This document shows, piece by piece, positions 1 through 10,599 of a DNA stretch of 14,128 nt. Below the pieces are notes generated by a model. It did not search any database, was not told where the DNA came from, and worked only from the letters and a program-made list of their open reading frames with translations. The stretch's first letter is position 1; each line of letters opens with the position of its first letter. The translations under genes and the position numbers were made by a program. Source of the DNA: an uncultured Mediterranea sp. (GTDB lineage Bacteria > Bacteroidota > Bacteroidia > Bacteroidales > Bacteroidaceae); contig CAMGAL010000019.1 of assembly GCA_946007445.1 (NCBI GenBank), positions 1-14,128 of the forward strand, given 5' to 3'.

Positions 1-869
1 GTGCGCAGGTTGTGGCGCTGTTGGTAGGGTCGGACGTGGCGCTCGATGTGTTGGATGAGGAGGAATCCGTATTCCGACTCCACAATCTTGGATACCTTCT
101 TCGGGTCTTGCAGGTTGAAGGCCACATTGGCAAAGGCGGGGTCCATGTATCCGCGTCCCATGAAGTCTGTCTCACCTCCATTGACGGCCGAGCCTCGGTC
201 TTCGCTATACATACGGGCCAGCATGGAGAAGCTCTCGCCGTTGTTGACACGCTCGGTGAAGTCGCGCAGGCGGGCCTTGACATCTTCAATCTCTTCCAGC
301 GGGATGCGGGGCTGCTGGGTGATAATCTGCACCTCCACCTGCGTGGGGATGTAGGGGATGCTGTCTTGAGGCAAGTCCTTGAAGTATCGGCGCACCTCGG
401 CAGGGGTTACCTTCACCTCACCCACCAGCTTCTGCTGCATCTTCTGCACCTTCAAGCCTTCACGGGCATTGTCGCGCAGGCTCTCGCGAATCTGGCGATA
501 TGTCTTGTTGAAGTACTCCTCGTCCTTCTCACGCGTCCGAATCTGTGAGATGAGGTTGTTGGTGTAGCGGTCTACCTGCTGGATGACCTCACTCTCCGAC
601 ACCTCGATACTGTCCAGCTCGGCCTGGTGGAGAAAGAGCTTCTGCACAGCCAGCTCTTCGGGAATGACACAATAGGGGTCGGCATCGAAACGGCGATTCT
701 GCGACTGGGCATTCAGTCGGGCCTCTTCGACTTCCGACTTCCAGATGGCTTCGTCACCTACGCCCCACACCACTTCGTCTATCACATTGTCTTGTGCCCA
801 CACCGAGGATGCCATGCAGAGGGCAATCATCAGGGAGAAGACCCACTTTGTTTTCAGATATCTTTTCAT
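1..869 (-). CDS. surA: SurA-type periplasmic chaperone / peptidylprolyl isomerase, 3' end cut by window edge
   Basis: Only the first 289 codons are in the window; the reading frame is open at base 1. The ATG at 867-869 begins a typical Sec signal peptide (MKRYLKTKW, hydrophobic core, cleavage likely after VWA at about residue 25). Residues about 29-155 look like the helical SurA N-terminal chaperone domain. Residues about 176-275 form a parvulin (PpiC) domain, seen from the FSMLARMYSEDRGSA stretch, the GGETDFMGRG turn and the YGFLLIQHIE strand. A second parvulin domain probably starts at the edge (QQRHNLR). Family knowledge: SurA escorts unfolded outer-membrane beta-barrel proteins through the periplasm. 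It follows the parvulin-like gene at 920-2377 after a 50-nt gap on the same strand, so both are likely co-transcribed from the guaB promoter. A weak internal promoter may lie in the gap. The assignment to the SurA/PpiC family is firm; the exact subfamily is less so because the end is missing. Confidence 0.88.
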   Translation of the reverse strand, partial: MKRYLKTKWVFSLMIALCMASSVWAQDNVIDEVVWGVGDEAIWKSEVEEARLNAQSQNRRFDADPYCVIPEELAVQKLFLHQAELDSIEVSESEVIQQVDRYTNNLISQIRTREKDEEYFNKTYRQIRESLRDNAREGLKVQKMQQKLVGEVKVTPAEVRRYFKDLPQDSIPYIPTQVEVQIITQQPRIPLEEIEDVKARLRDFTERVNNGESFSMLARMYSEDRGSAVNGGETDFMGRGYMDPAFANVAFNLQDPKKVSKIVESEYGFLLIQHIERHVRPYQQRHNLR

Positions 870-901
870 GCTTGTCAGCTAATTAACTTGTTTCAAGGGC
901 A

Positions 902-909
902 CGAAGATA
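902..909 (-). promoter_or_regulatory. Possible weak -7 box before surA
   Basis: Read on the minus strand this is TATCTTCG, one mismatch from the Bacteroidetes -7 consensus TAnnTTTG, 32 nt before the surA ATG. I see no good -33 TTTG at the expected 19-21 nt spacing. It could be a secondary promoter giving surA extra expression, or chance. Confidence 0.22.
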
Positions 910-919
910 GCAATAATAA

Positions 920-2377
920 TCAGTTGTTACCTTGTGTATTAACGGTTTTTAAATCCTCTTGGTTAATTTCAACCTTATGAGCCTCTCGCCATTCCTTCCG
1001 GAGGAAATCCCGATAGGCTGTACGGAGTTCGGGACCGGCATCTCTCCATTGCTCAGGACCTTTCAGCTTGCGCCCCACGCAGATGACTACAGGGAAAGCG
1101 ACATCCGGTTCGGGAGCTTCCTCCTTGAAGACGATGTGGTCTACCCACGGATGGTCTCCACGGTCAAAGAGATGCTGCCGGGCTTGTACCTGAGGCTGAT
1201 CTCCGCCATTGAGCATCAAGCGGACTGCCTCTTGCCACTCCGACTCGGGCAGTGCTTTGAGCAACTTGCGGGCACGCTTGGCCACCCGCTTGTTGACACA
1301 CTGGAGCACCATACCCCGATAGCGAGGCTCCGCCCAATGGAACTGCGAACGGTGGCTATTAAAAAAGGCGCTCATGCCTAGGGTGTCGCTGAGGGCGGCT
1401 TCGCCCCAATGGCGATGGGCAGCCACCTGCCACAGGAGGGAGTCGCTCCAGGCAGAGAGCCGCTGACTGAGTTCAGGATGGCTCCGGTCGATGTGTCTCT
1501 CTTCACAAGCCAGTAACGTACGGAGCACAAAGTCGTTCCACTGCCTGCGCACACGGGCCGGATGGGCTTGGGCAAAGCGGGCAAACTCCTCGCCGCTGTA
1601 GTCGCGCCCGTCCAGGGTGAAGAGGCGACGGCGGGTGCGACCGGTGCGGAGCAGTTCGTCAATGCCGGCTTTGTCCGGCCGATAGTCGTAGCGCCGCTTG
1701 ATGTCATCCGCCGAGGCTGCAGTGGCTGCCTGCCACGACTGAGGACCTAAGGACTCCATGAGTCGGGGACGCATCTGCTCGTAGGATGGGAGAGAATCGT
1801 GTGCCCACACCCGGACAATGTGCAACCCCTGCGGTGTGAAGAAGGGCTTCGAACAGCTGCCAGCAGGGAGAGTGAAGACCACCTCCTCCCACTCGGCAGG
1901 CATCTGCAGAGGCTCCACCCAGCGGGTGCCGGGGCAGTCGGAATGTCGGGTCATCAGTGTTTGGAAATCGGCTCCCTGCTGCAGGGCCTGGTAGATGGAA
2001 TCCATCTGCGACTCAGCACGTTGCAGGGCGCGTGCGGTGATGGTCTGAGGCAGGTGGCGATAGATTTCACTGACGCGGCAACGCATACCTTGTCCGCTCT
2101 GGACCAGACGCTGGTAGGCGGCGAGGGCAGCCTGCTCCAGACGGGAGCTGTCGGCCACGGCCTGACGCAACCAGGCTCGCCGGCAGGAATCGACTGCCGC
2201 CCGAAAGGACCACAGGGTGTCCAGCCGTTCCAAGCGGGAAGCGGCTATCTCCTGCTGGCGCCACAGAGCTTCGCGCCCGCTCTCCTTGCGGTGGTCATGG
2301 GCCAACAACGAGGAAGAAAAGCCAAGGAGCATGGCCAAAAGCCACACTCCTTGCATGTATCGTGTATGGTTCCACAT
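920..2377 (-). CDS. Exported parvulin-like (SurA-related) protein, probably catalytically degenerate
   Basis: A 485-residue product starting at the ATG at 2375-2377 (MWNHTRYMQ). A GTG four codons upstream is an alternative, but the ATG leaves a normal signal peptide with a hydrophobic core (VWLLAMLLGF) ending at SLLA|HDH. Residues about 100-190 resemble a parvulin domain: the strand VSEIYRHL, a helix, the HSDCPG turn, then EEVVFTLPAGSCSKPFFTPQG and the LHIV strand. Compared with the usual domain the first conserved His (ARHIL) is replaced in the SEIY segment, and the GGxLGWF loop is missing. The remaining 290 or so residues are helical, Arg/Trp-rich, with no motif I recognise beyond a weak second parvulin-like repeat. 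The gene sits 33 nt after guaB and 50 nt before surA on one strand, so it probably works with SurA in outer-membrane protein folding. That role is inferred from position and family. Confidence 0.75.
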   Translation of the reverse strand: MWNHTRYMQGVWLLAMLLGFSSSLLAHDHRKESGREALWRQQEIAASRLERLDTLWSFRAAVDSCRRAWLRQAVADSSRLEQAALAAYQRLVQSGQGMRCRVSEIYRHLPQTITARALQRAESQMDSIYQALQQGADFQTLMTRHSDCPGTRWVEPLQMPAEWEEVVFTLPAGSCSKPFFTPQGLHIVRVWAHDSLPSYEQMRPRLMESLGPQSWQAATAASADDIKRRYDYRPDKAGIDELLRTGRTRRRLFTLDGRDYSGEEFARFAQAHPARVRRQWNDFVLRTLLACEERHIDRSHPELSQRLSAWSDSLLWQVAAHRHWGEAALSDTLGMSAFFNSHRSQFHWAEPRYRGMVLQCVNKRVAKRARKLLKALPESEWQEAVRLMLNGGDQPQVQARQHLFDRGDHPWVDHIVFKEEAPEPDVAFPVVICVGRKLKGPEQWRDAGPELRTAYRDFLRKEWREAHKVEINQEDLKTVNTQGNN

Positions 2378-2410
2378 CCGGTTTACCACGTTGATGGGTC
2401 TCTTCTTATT

Positions 2411-3898
<1,488 letters not shown>

Positions 3899-3915
3899 TT
3901 AATCTTTATTGCGTG

Positions 3916-3946
3916 CAAATATACGGCTTTTCTTGGAATTGCGAAA
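3916..3946 (-). promoter_or_regulatory. Bacteroidetes-type promoter of guaB
   Basis: On the minus strand the -7 box TATATTTG (3916-3923) fits TAnnTTTG exactly. A TTTC at 3943-3946 sits 19 nt upstream and fits the -33 TTTG with one change. The expected start of transcription leaves a leader of roughly 25 nt before the guaB ATG, so there is no room for a riboswitch. Confidence 0.65.
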
Positions 3947-3953
3947 GTCTCGG

Positions 3954-4040
3954 GAGTTTTTTTTAGCTACGAGCTACAAGCTACTAGTGACAAGTAAGAT
4001 ACTCATTATAACTCGTAGCTTGTAGCTCGTAGCTGAAAAC

Positions 4041-4042
<2 letters not shown>
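3954..4042. repeat. Long inverted repeat built from AGCTAC units, between recQ and guaB
   Basis: The arms 3965-3984 and 4015-4034 are perfect 20-nt reverse complements. Each arm is made of three short units (AGCTAC, GAGCTAC, AAGCTAC). Beyond a small asymmetric bulge the pairing continues for seven more bases: GAGTTTT at 3954-3960 against AAAACTC at 4036-4042. The loop is 30 nt (3985-4014). The outer right arm overlaps the recQ stop codon (4041-4043). On the recQ strand the hairpin is followed by A8, not T8, so it is not a canonical intrinsic terminator. It may be a copy of a dispersed palindromic repeat, or it may define or protect the recQ mRNA 3' end. Confidence 0.85.
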
Positions 4043-6221
<2,179 letters not shown>

Positions 6222-6257
6222 ATCTTTTTGCTCTTTTTATAGAAATTCGACTAAACT

Positions 6258-6278
6258 GTCGCCGTTTTTAGCGACGGC
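6258..6278 (-). other. Two mutually exclusive 5-bp hairpins in the recQ leader
   Basis: GTCGC (6258-6262) pairs with GCGAC (6271-6275), and GCCGT (6261-6265) pairs with ACGGC (6274-6278). The two stems share bases, so only one can form. They lie right at the predicted 5' end of the recQ mRNA. The stems are short, so function is uncertain. Confidence 0.35.
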
Positions 6279-6283
6279 AAAAA

Positions 6284-6314
6284 CAAAGTTAGAAACAAGT
6301 TTCAAAATATCAAG
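6284..6314 (-). promoter_or_regulatory. Bacteroidetes-type promoter of recQ
   Basis: On the minus strand, the -7 box TAACTTTG (6284-6291) is an exact fit to TAnnTTTG. A CTTG at 6311-6314, 19 nt upstream, fits the -33 TTTG with one change. The leader of about 55 nt begins with the small alternating hairpins at 6258-6278. The rest of the clpX-recQ gap is AT-rich and shows no gene. Confidence 0.62.
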
Positions 6315-6379
6315 CGATTTTCCCAGATATTTTTTCAGTCAACCCTAAAAAAGATGCATAAGGTCCCTTTTCTCCCTTC

Positions 6380-7621
6380 TCAGACGCTCTGCAAGCGGGC
6401 CATGTTGGCCTTCTCCAGCTGCTGGCGGGCGTAGTCGAGCGTCACACTGAAGTGCTTGGGGTGCGTGGAGGGAATCTCGAACATGGCATCCATCATGATG
6501 GCCTCCACGATGGAGCGCAGGCCGCGGGCGCCGAGCTTGAACTCGATGGCCTTGTCCACGATGTAGTCAAGCACTTCGGGCTGGAACTCCAGCTTCACCT
6601 TGTCCATCTGGAAGAGCTTCACATACTGTCGGATGATGGAGTTCTTCGGCTCGGTGAGGATGGCCCGCAAGGCGTGGCGGTCGAGCGGATTGAGGTAGGT
6701 GAGCACCGGCAAGCGACCGATGATTTCGGGTATCAGGCCGAAGGACTTCAGGTCCTGGGGCGAGATGTACTGCATCAGGTTGCCCTTGTCGATGGTGGCC
6801 GTGTTGCGCGAGGCGCTGTAGCCCACCACATGGGTATTGAGACGCTGGGCTATCTTCTTCTCGATGCCGTCGAAGGCACCGCCACAGATGAAGAGGATGT
6901 TCTTCGTATTGACGGGAATCATCTTCTGGTCGGGATGCTTGCGCCCACCCTGGGGCGGTACGTTGACCACCGAGCCTTCGAGCAGCTTAAGTAAGCCCTG
7001 CTGCACACCCTCGCCGCTCACGTCGCGCGTGATGGAGGGATTGTCGCCCTTGCGCGCTATCTTGTCGATTTCGTCGATGAAGACGATGCCCTGCTCGGCC
7101 TTGGGCACGTTGTAGTCCGACACCTGTAGCAGGCGGGTCAGGATGCTTTCGATATCTTCGCCCACATAGCCGGCCTCGGTCAGCACGGTGGCATCGACAA
7201 TGGTGAAGGGCACCTTCAGCAGCTTGGCGATGGTGCGGGCCATGAGGGTCTTGCCCGTGCCCGTGCTGCCCACCATGATGATGTTGGACTTCTCAATCTC
7301 CACCTCATCGTTGTTCCCCACCTGGATGAGTCGCTTGTAGTGGTTGTACACCGCTACGGAGAGGTAGCGCTTCGCGTCGTCCTGCCCGATGACATAGTCG
7401 TCGAGGAACTTCTTGATTTCCACCGGCGTGGGCAGCGACTTGAGGTCGAAATCCACCTCGTTGCTTTGGGACTTGAGGCCGCCGTACATCTCGTTGAATA
7501 TCTTGTTGGCCTGTTCGGCGCAGTCGGCACAGATGTACCCGTCCACGCCTCTGATCAGCGGTCCTGCCTCACTCTCCGGGCGCCCGCAGAAGGCGCATGT
7601 CAATATCGTTTTCTTCGCCAT
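6380..7621 (-). CDS. clpX: ATP-dependent Clp protease ATP-binding subunit ClpX
   Basis: AAA+ unfoldase that recognises tagged proteins, unfolds them and feeds them into ClpP. The product has 413 residues, a normal length. Visible features: N-terminal zinc-binding domain with Cys9, Cys12, Cys31 and Cys34; Walker A GSTGTGKT (118-125); pore-1 loop GYVG (151-154); Walker B VFIDEID (180-186); RKH pore loop (227-229); [10 protein letters not shown] with the arginine finger region (about 305-314); and the sensor-[10 protein letters not shown] near the C-terminus. The loop that docks on ClpP reads VGY (266-268) rather than the IGF of E. coli. The start is ATG at 7619-7621. It lies 19 nt behind clpP on the same strand, so the two are one transcript. 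The stop is 158 nt before recQ. Confidence 0.98.
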   Translation of the reverse strand: MAKKTILTCAFCGRPESEAGPLIRGVDGYICADCAEQANKIFNEMYGGLKSQSNEVDFDLKSLPTPVEIKKFLDDYVIGQDDAKRYLSVAVYNHYKRLIQVGNNDEVEIEKSNIIMVGSTGTGKTLMARTIAKLLKVPFTIVDATVLTEAGYVGEDIESILTRLLQVSDYNVPKAEQGIVFIDEIDKIARKGDNPSITRDVSGEGVQQGLLKLLEGSVVNVPPQGGRKHPDQKMIPVNTKNILFICGGAFDGIEKKIAQRLNTHVVGYSASRNTATIDKGNLMQYISPQDLKSFGLIPEIIGRLPVLTYLNPLDRHALRAILTEPKNSIIRQYVKLFQMDKVKLEFQPEVLDYIVDKAIEFKLGARGLRSIVEAIMMDAMFEIPSTHPKHFSVTLDYARQQLEKANMARLQSV

Positions 7622-7640
7622 ATACGTCCGTCTCCTCCAC

Positions 7641-8303
7641 CTATTTCTTCATCATCACTTCGTCCACCATGCCGTAGGCCTTGGCCTCTTCGGCGGTCAT
7701 CCAGTAGTCGCGGTCGGAGTCGGCCCACACCTTGTCGAAGGGGGTGTGCGAGTGGTCGGCAATGATAGTGTAGAGCTCCTTCTTCAGCTTCTGGATTTCG
7801 CGTGCGGTGATTTCGATGTCCGAAGCCTGTCCCTGGGCGCCGCCCATAGGCTGGTGAATCATCACGCGCGAGTGCTTCAGCGCCGCGCGCTTGCCTTCGG
7901 CTCCTGCCACCAGCAAGACGGCAGCCATCGAGGCGGCCATGCCTGTGCAGATGGTAGCCACATCGCTGCTGATGAACTGCATGGTGTCGTAGATGCCCAG
8001 GCCGGCATAGACCGACCCGCCGGGCGAGTTGATATAGATGGAGATGTCCTTGCCGGGGTCTACCGAGTCGAGGTAGAGCAGCTGGGCCTGCAGGGTATTG
8101 GCGGTGTAGTCGTCAATCTGGGTGCCGAGGAAGATGATGCGGTCCATCATCAGGCGCGAGAAGACGTCCAGTTGCGTCACGTTGAGCTGGCGCTCCTCCA
8201 GGATGTAGGGGTTGAGGTAGCCGTTTTGCGACTTGATGACATCGTCCAGCACCAGGCTGTTGATGCCCAGATGTTTGGTTGCGTATTTTCTGAATTCGTC
8301 CAT
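7641..8303 (-). CDS. clpP: ATP-dependent Clp protease proteolytic subunit ClpP
   Basis: Serine protease that assembles into a two-ring 14-mer and degrades substrates delivered by ClpX. I start it at the ATG at 8301-8303 (MDEFRKYATK), giving 220 residues. The frame is open for 25 more codons upstream, but that stretch covers the promoter and reads as non-family sequence. The catalytic triad is complete: Ser125 in GMAASMA, His150 in HSRVMIHQP, Asp199 in SDRD. The oxyanion-hole strand SPGGSV (93-98) and the QPMGGAQGQA handle region are also present. The propeptide and N-terminal axial-loop region is somewhat longer than in E. coli and typical of Bacteroidetes ClpP. clpX follows 19 nt later. No trigger-factor gene lies upstream; the neighbour there is the RNA methyltransferase at 8406. 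Confidence 0.98.
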   Translation of the reverse strand: MDEFRKYATKHLGINSLVLDDVIKSQNGYLNPYILEERQLNVTQLDVFSRLMMDRIIFLGTQIDDYTANTLQAQLLYLDSVDPGKDISIYINSPGGSVYAGLGIYDTMQFISSDVATICTGMAASMAAVLLVAGAEGKRAALKHSRVMIHQPMGGAQGQASDIEITAREIQKLKKELYTIIADHSHTPFDKVWADSDRDYWMTAEEAKAYGMVDEVMMKK

Positions 8304-8347
8304 ATTATATAATAATGTATCTACTTTTAGTTTCGTGAATGAGGCTG

Positions 8348-8379
8348 CAAAGGAACAAAAAAGATTTGAGAATAGCAAA
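8348..8379 (-). promoter_or_regulatory. Bacteroidetes-type promoter of clpPX
   Basis: On the minus strand an exact -33 TTTG (8376-8379) is followed after 20 nt by TTCCTTTG (8348-8355), a -7 box with one mismatch to TAnnTTTG. The leader would be about 40 nt and AT-rich. It supports separate transcription of clpPX from the upstream methyltransferase gene, which ends only 102 nt before clpP. Confidence 0.55.
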
Positions 8380-8405
8380 GAGTTGCCTCTGCTCTTCGCA
8401 TTTTC

Positions 8406-9797
8406 CTATTTGAGCGAGCGGATGCGCCACTCGTTGGGGTAGAGGTTGTTGGCACGGTTGCCCAGATTCTTGACAAACCCCAAAGGCAGCGAGCGGTAGG
8501 TCACCAGGAGGTATCCCTTCGGCTCTCCCGAGGAAAAAACAACGGCCTCGCGACGCAGGTAGGAGATGGCCTGCTCGTAGCCCAGCTCCACCCGCGGGAA
8601 AGCATCCGGACAAAGGGCCGTGCTGAGCGACAAAGCGTGACAAGGCACCAGGTCTTTCCCCTTCGGTTCGGCGAGCGCCACACCGGCCTGCAGCACATGG
8701 AGCCGCTCCACGAGCAGGCGACAAAGGTCAGCGTGCTGGGCGGGGACGGCGGTGATGAGCGAGCCCAGAGGCAACAGCCGGTAGCGTTGAGGCGTCTGAA
8801 GCCACCCACTCACGACAGCCTCTTGCGCCTTGCTCCAGAGCGGCTTAACGGCAGCCGACTTCTTGCCGGGCTTGAGGCGGCGGTTCCCCTCCGAGGCATC
8901 GGCAGGCTTGCGCAGCAGCGCCAGGAAGAAGCCTTCGCCCTGCGTGCGGTGAGGCAGGAAGCGATAGACGGGGAACCCGGCCCCATCGGGCAGCAGGTTG
9001 CCCGTGATGTGCCACCCGGCCTCCGTCTGGATGGGCAGTATCTCGGCTCCCCACTCCTCGGCCATCCAGCGCACATTCTCCTCGTCCTCCTGCAGGTTGT
9101 AGGTGCAGGTGCTGTAGATGAGCAGGCCGCCGGGCTTCAGACAGGGCCAGATGTCCTGCAGGATGGTGCGCTGCCGCAGGCGGCATTGCTCCACAGCACT
9201 CAGGCTCCACTCCTCTACCGAGGCGGGGTCTTTGCGAAACATTCCCTCGCCCGAGCAGGGTACGTGGGTGAGTATCAGGTCGAAGAGGGCCCCCAGCGGC
9301 GTATAGTCGGCCGGTGCGTTGCTCGTCACCACCACATCGGGGTCTCCCCACTTGGTGAGGTTCTCGGCCAGGATTTGCGCCCGCGTGCGTACAATCTCAT
9401 TGGCCACCAGCAGCGACCCCTCGGGCAGCAGCGAGCGGAGCAGGGTGGACTTGCCGCCCGGCGCGGCACAGAGGTCGAGAGCCACGATGGGACGCTCTTC
9501 CACATGCTGCCGCACGACCTGCTCGATGAACATGGACGAGGCCTCCTGCACGTAGTAGGCTCCGGCATGTAGTCGGGGGTCGAACGTGAACGAGGGTCGC
9601 TCGGGCAGGTATCGGCCCGAGGCACACCAAGGCACAGCCGGCAGCTCAGCCCACTCGGGACAGGCCTCCGGTCGCGCTGCGTTGAGCCGGACGCTGACAG
9701 GAGGCCGGCTCTCGGCCAGCACACGCAGCAGGGTTTCCCCCTCTTCCGACCCCAACAATCGGCCTATTTCGGCAGAAAAATCGGCAGGTAACGGCAT
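8406..9797 (-). CDS. rsmF: RsmF/NSUN-type RNA cytosine-C5 methyltransferase, with an altered motif IV
   Basis: Transfers a methyl group from S-adenosylmethionine to C5 of a cytosine in RNA, by family most likely 16S rRNA. I start it at the ATG at 9795-9797 (MPLPADFSAE), giving 463 residues. The longer open frame to 9899 would run through the promoter. Visible features: an N-terminal RNA-binding segment (PVSVRLN, YYVQEASSM); the SAM site LDLCAAPGGKSTLL (107-120) and ANE (132-134, ribose contact region); motif IV at 176-183; motif VI YSTCTYNLQEDEEN with the catalytic Cys231; then a C-terminal RsmF/PUA-like region ending in GNRANNLYPNEWRIRS. Motif IV normally reads DAPCSG or DVPCSG. Here it is HVPCSG, with codon CAC for His178, while Cys181 is intact. 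It is transcribed from its own promoter, divergent from the sigma operon. Confidence 0.9.
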   Translation of the reverse strand: MPLPADFSAEIGRLLGSEEGETLLRVLAESRPPVSVRLNAARPEACPEWAELPAVPWCASGRYLPERPSFTFDPRLHAGAYYVQEASSMFIEQVVRQHVEERPIVALDLCAAPGGKSTLLRSLLPEGSLLVANEIVRTRAQILAENLTKWGDPDVVVTSNAPADYTPLGALFDLILTHVPCSGEGMFRKDPASVEEWSLSAVEQCRLRQRTILQDIWPCLKPGGLLIYSTCTYNLQEDEENVRWMAEEWGAEILPIQTEAGWHITGNLLPDGAGFPVYRFLPHRTQGEGFFLALLRKPADASEGNRRLKPGKKSAAVKPLWSKAQEAVVSGWLQTPQRYRLLPLGSLITAVPAQHADLCRLLVERLHVLQAGVALAEPKGKDLVPCHALSLSTALCPDAFPRVELGYEQAISYLRREAVVFSSGEPKGYLLVTYRSLPLGFVKNLGNRANNLYPNEWRIRSLK

Positions 9798-9817
9798 ATT
9801 TCTCCAAATTTTTAGGG

Positions 9818-9849
9818 CAAATATCAAAAAAATATCGTCACTTTGCAAC
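9818..9849 (-). promoter_or_regulatory. Probable promoter of the RNA methyltransferase gene
   Basis: On the minus strand GTTG (9846-9849) and GATATTTG (9818-9825) are spaced by 20 nt, each with one mismatch to the Bacteroidetes -33/-7 consensus. The leader to the ATG at 9797 is short (about 15 nt). The region overlaps the start signals of the plus-strand operon. Confidence 0.5.
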
Positions 9850-9874
9850 TTTTCGAGGGAGAAGCTACGTCTAA
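9838..9874 (+). promoter_or_regulatory. Candidate start signals of the sigma-factor operon
   Basis: Two overlapping candidates. TCACTTTG at 9838-9845 is one base off the housekeeping -7 box, but no -33 TTTG is seen at the right spacing. GCAACTT at 9845-9851 and CGTCTAA at 9868-9874 resemble an ECF-sigma promoter (AAC ... CGTC), with 18 nt between AAC and CGTC where 16-17 is usual. If the latter is real, the sigma factor encoded here may drive its own operon. The remaining bases up to the ATG at 9922 are A/C-rich and hold no gene. Confidence 0.35.
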
Positions 9875-9921
9875 CACCCAAAGAAAAACCAAAAAACAAT
9901 AACTCCTAACAACCAAGCGAT

Positions 9922-10599
9922 ATGAAACGAATCATCCTTGCCTTCCTGCTGGCGATGGCCTTCGGACCCCTGACTCAGGCCAAGACCCGCACCGTGACCG
10001 AACTTGACAGCCTCGGACACACCCGACGCGTCATCGAACTCTCCGACACCACCATCCAGGGTGTCAAGCAGACTGACACCCTGAGCATCACCACCTACCT
10101 CGACGAGGCGGAGGCCTCCTCTTCGCGCCGTGCGAGGGCGAAGATGGATCTTCGTCCCGGCCGTAGCGTCCAAGAGATGGAGGTGGCCATCATTGCCATA
10201 CTTTGCGTCTTTTTGGCTCCCGCCTTGGTCATTCTCTTCTACCTCTATTTCCGCTACAAGAACCGCCAGCACCGCTATCGGCTGATGGAGCAGGCCTTGG
10301 CCAGCGGACAGCCCCTGCCCGCCGAGATGCTGCAGCAGGCCAAGGGAGCCAAGCAGGTCGAAGTGGACGGCAACCTGGCCAAGGGTGTGAAGAACGCCTG
10401 CCTGGGCGTGGGACTCTTCATCTTCCTCTGGGCGCTGACCGATGAGTTCGGCCTCGCCTGCGTCGGCCTGCTGATCATGTTCATCGGCTTCGGGCAGATC
10501 ATCATCCACTACCTCACCCAGCAGAGCCAGGCTCCCTGGAAGCATCGTGACGACAACCACCGCAACAACTCCCTGCCTACCCCCACCGAGGAAGCATGA
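9922..10599 (+). CDS. DUF6249-like membrane protein, first gene of the ECF-sigma module
   Basis: A 225-residue protein of unknown biochemical function. It has a signal peptide or N-terminal anchor (MKRIILAFLLAMAFG, cleavage likely after TQA at 20), a polar periplasmic stretch of about 65 residues, a transmembrane helix at about 87-111, a basic loop with helical character (112-155), two more closely spaced transmembrane helices (about 156-172 and 175-197), and a polar His/Asn-rich tail. This layout matches what I recall of DUF6249 proteins of Bacteroidetes, which are often found beside ECF sigma genes. Its stop overlaps the start of the sigma gene (ATGA, 10596-10599), indicating translational coupling. 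It could be a sensor or a target of the sigma response; the sequence does not decide. Confidence 0.8.
   Translation: MKRIILAFLLAMAFGPLTQAKTRTVTELDSLGHTRRVIELSDTTIQGVKQTDTLSITTYLDEAEASSSRRARAKMDLRPGRSVQEMEVAIIAILCVFLAPALVILFYLYFRYKNRQHRYRLMEQALASGQPLPAEMLQQAKGAKQVEVDGNLAKGVKNACLGVGLFIFLWALTDEFGLACVGLLIMFIGFGQIIIHYLTQQSQAPWKHRDDNHRNNSLPTPTEEA

Noticed and set aside
8304..8378. 25-codon upstream extension of ClpP
   Set aside because: Covers the predicted promoter and leader; the family N-terminus fits the ATG at 8303.
8637..9572. 311-codon frame antisense to the RNA methyltransferase
   Set aside because: Sense gene has clear SAM and catalytic motifs; the antisense product resembles nothing.
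9798..9899. 34-codon upstream extension of the RNA methyltransferase
   Set aside because: Overlaps the divergent promoter region and reads as non-family sequence; the ATG at 9797 gives a normal N-terminus.
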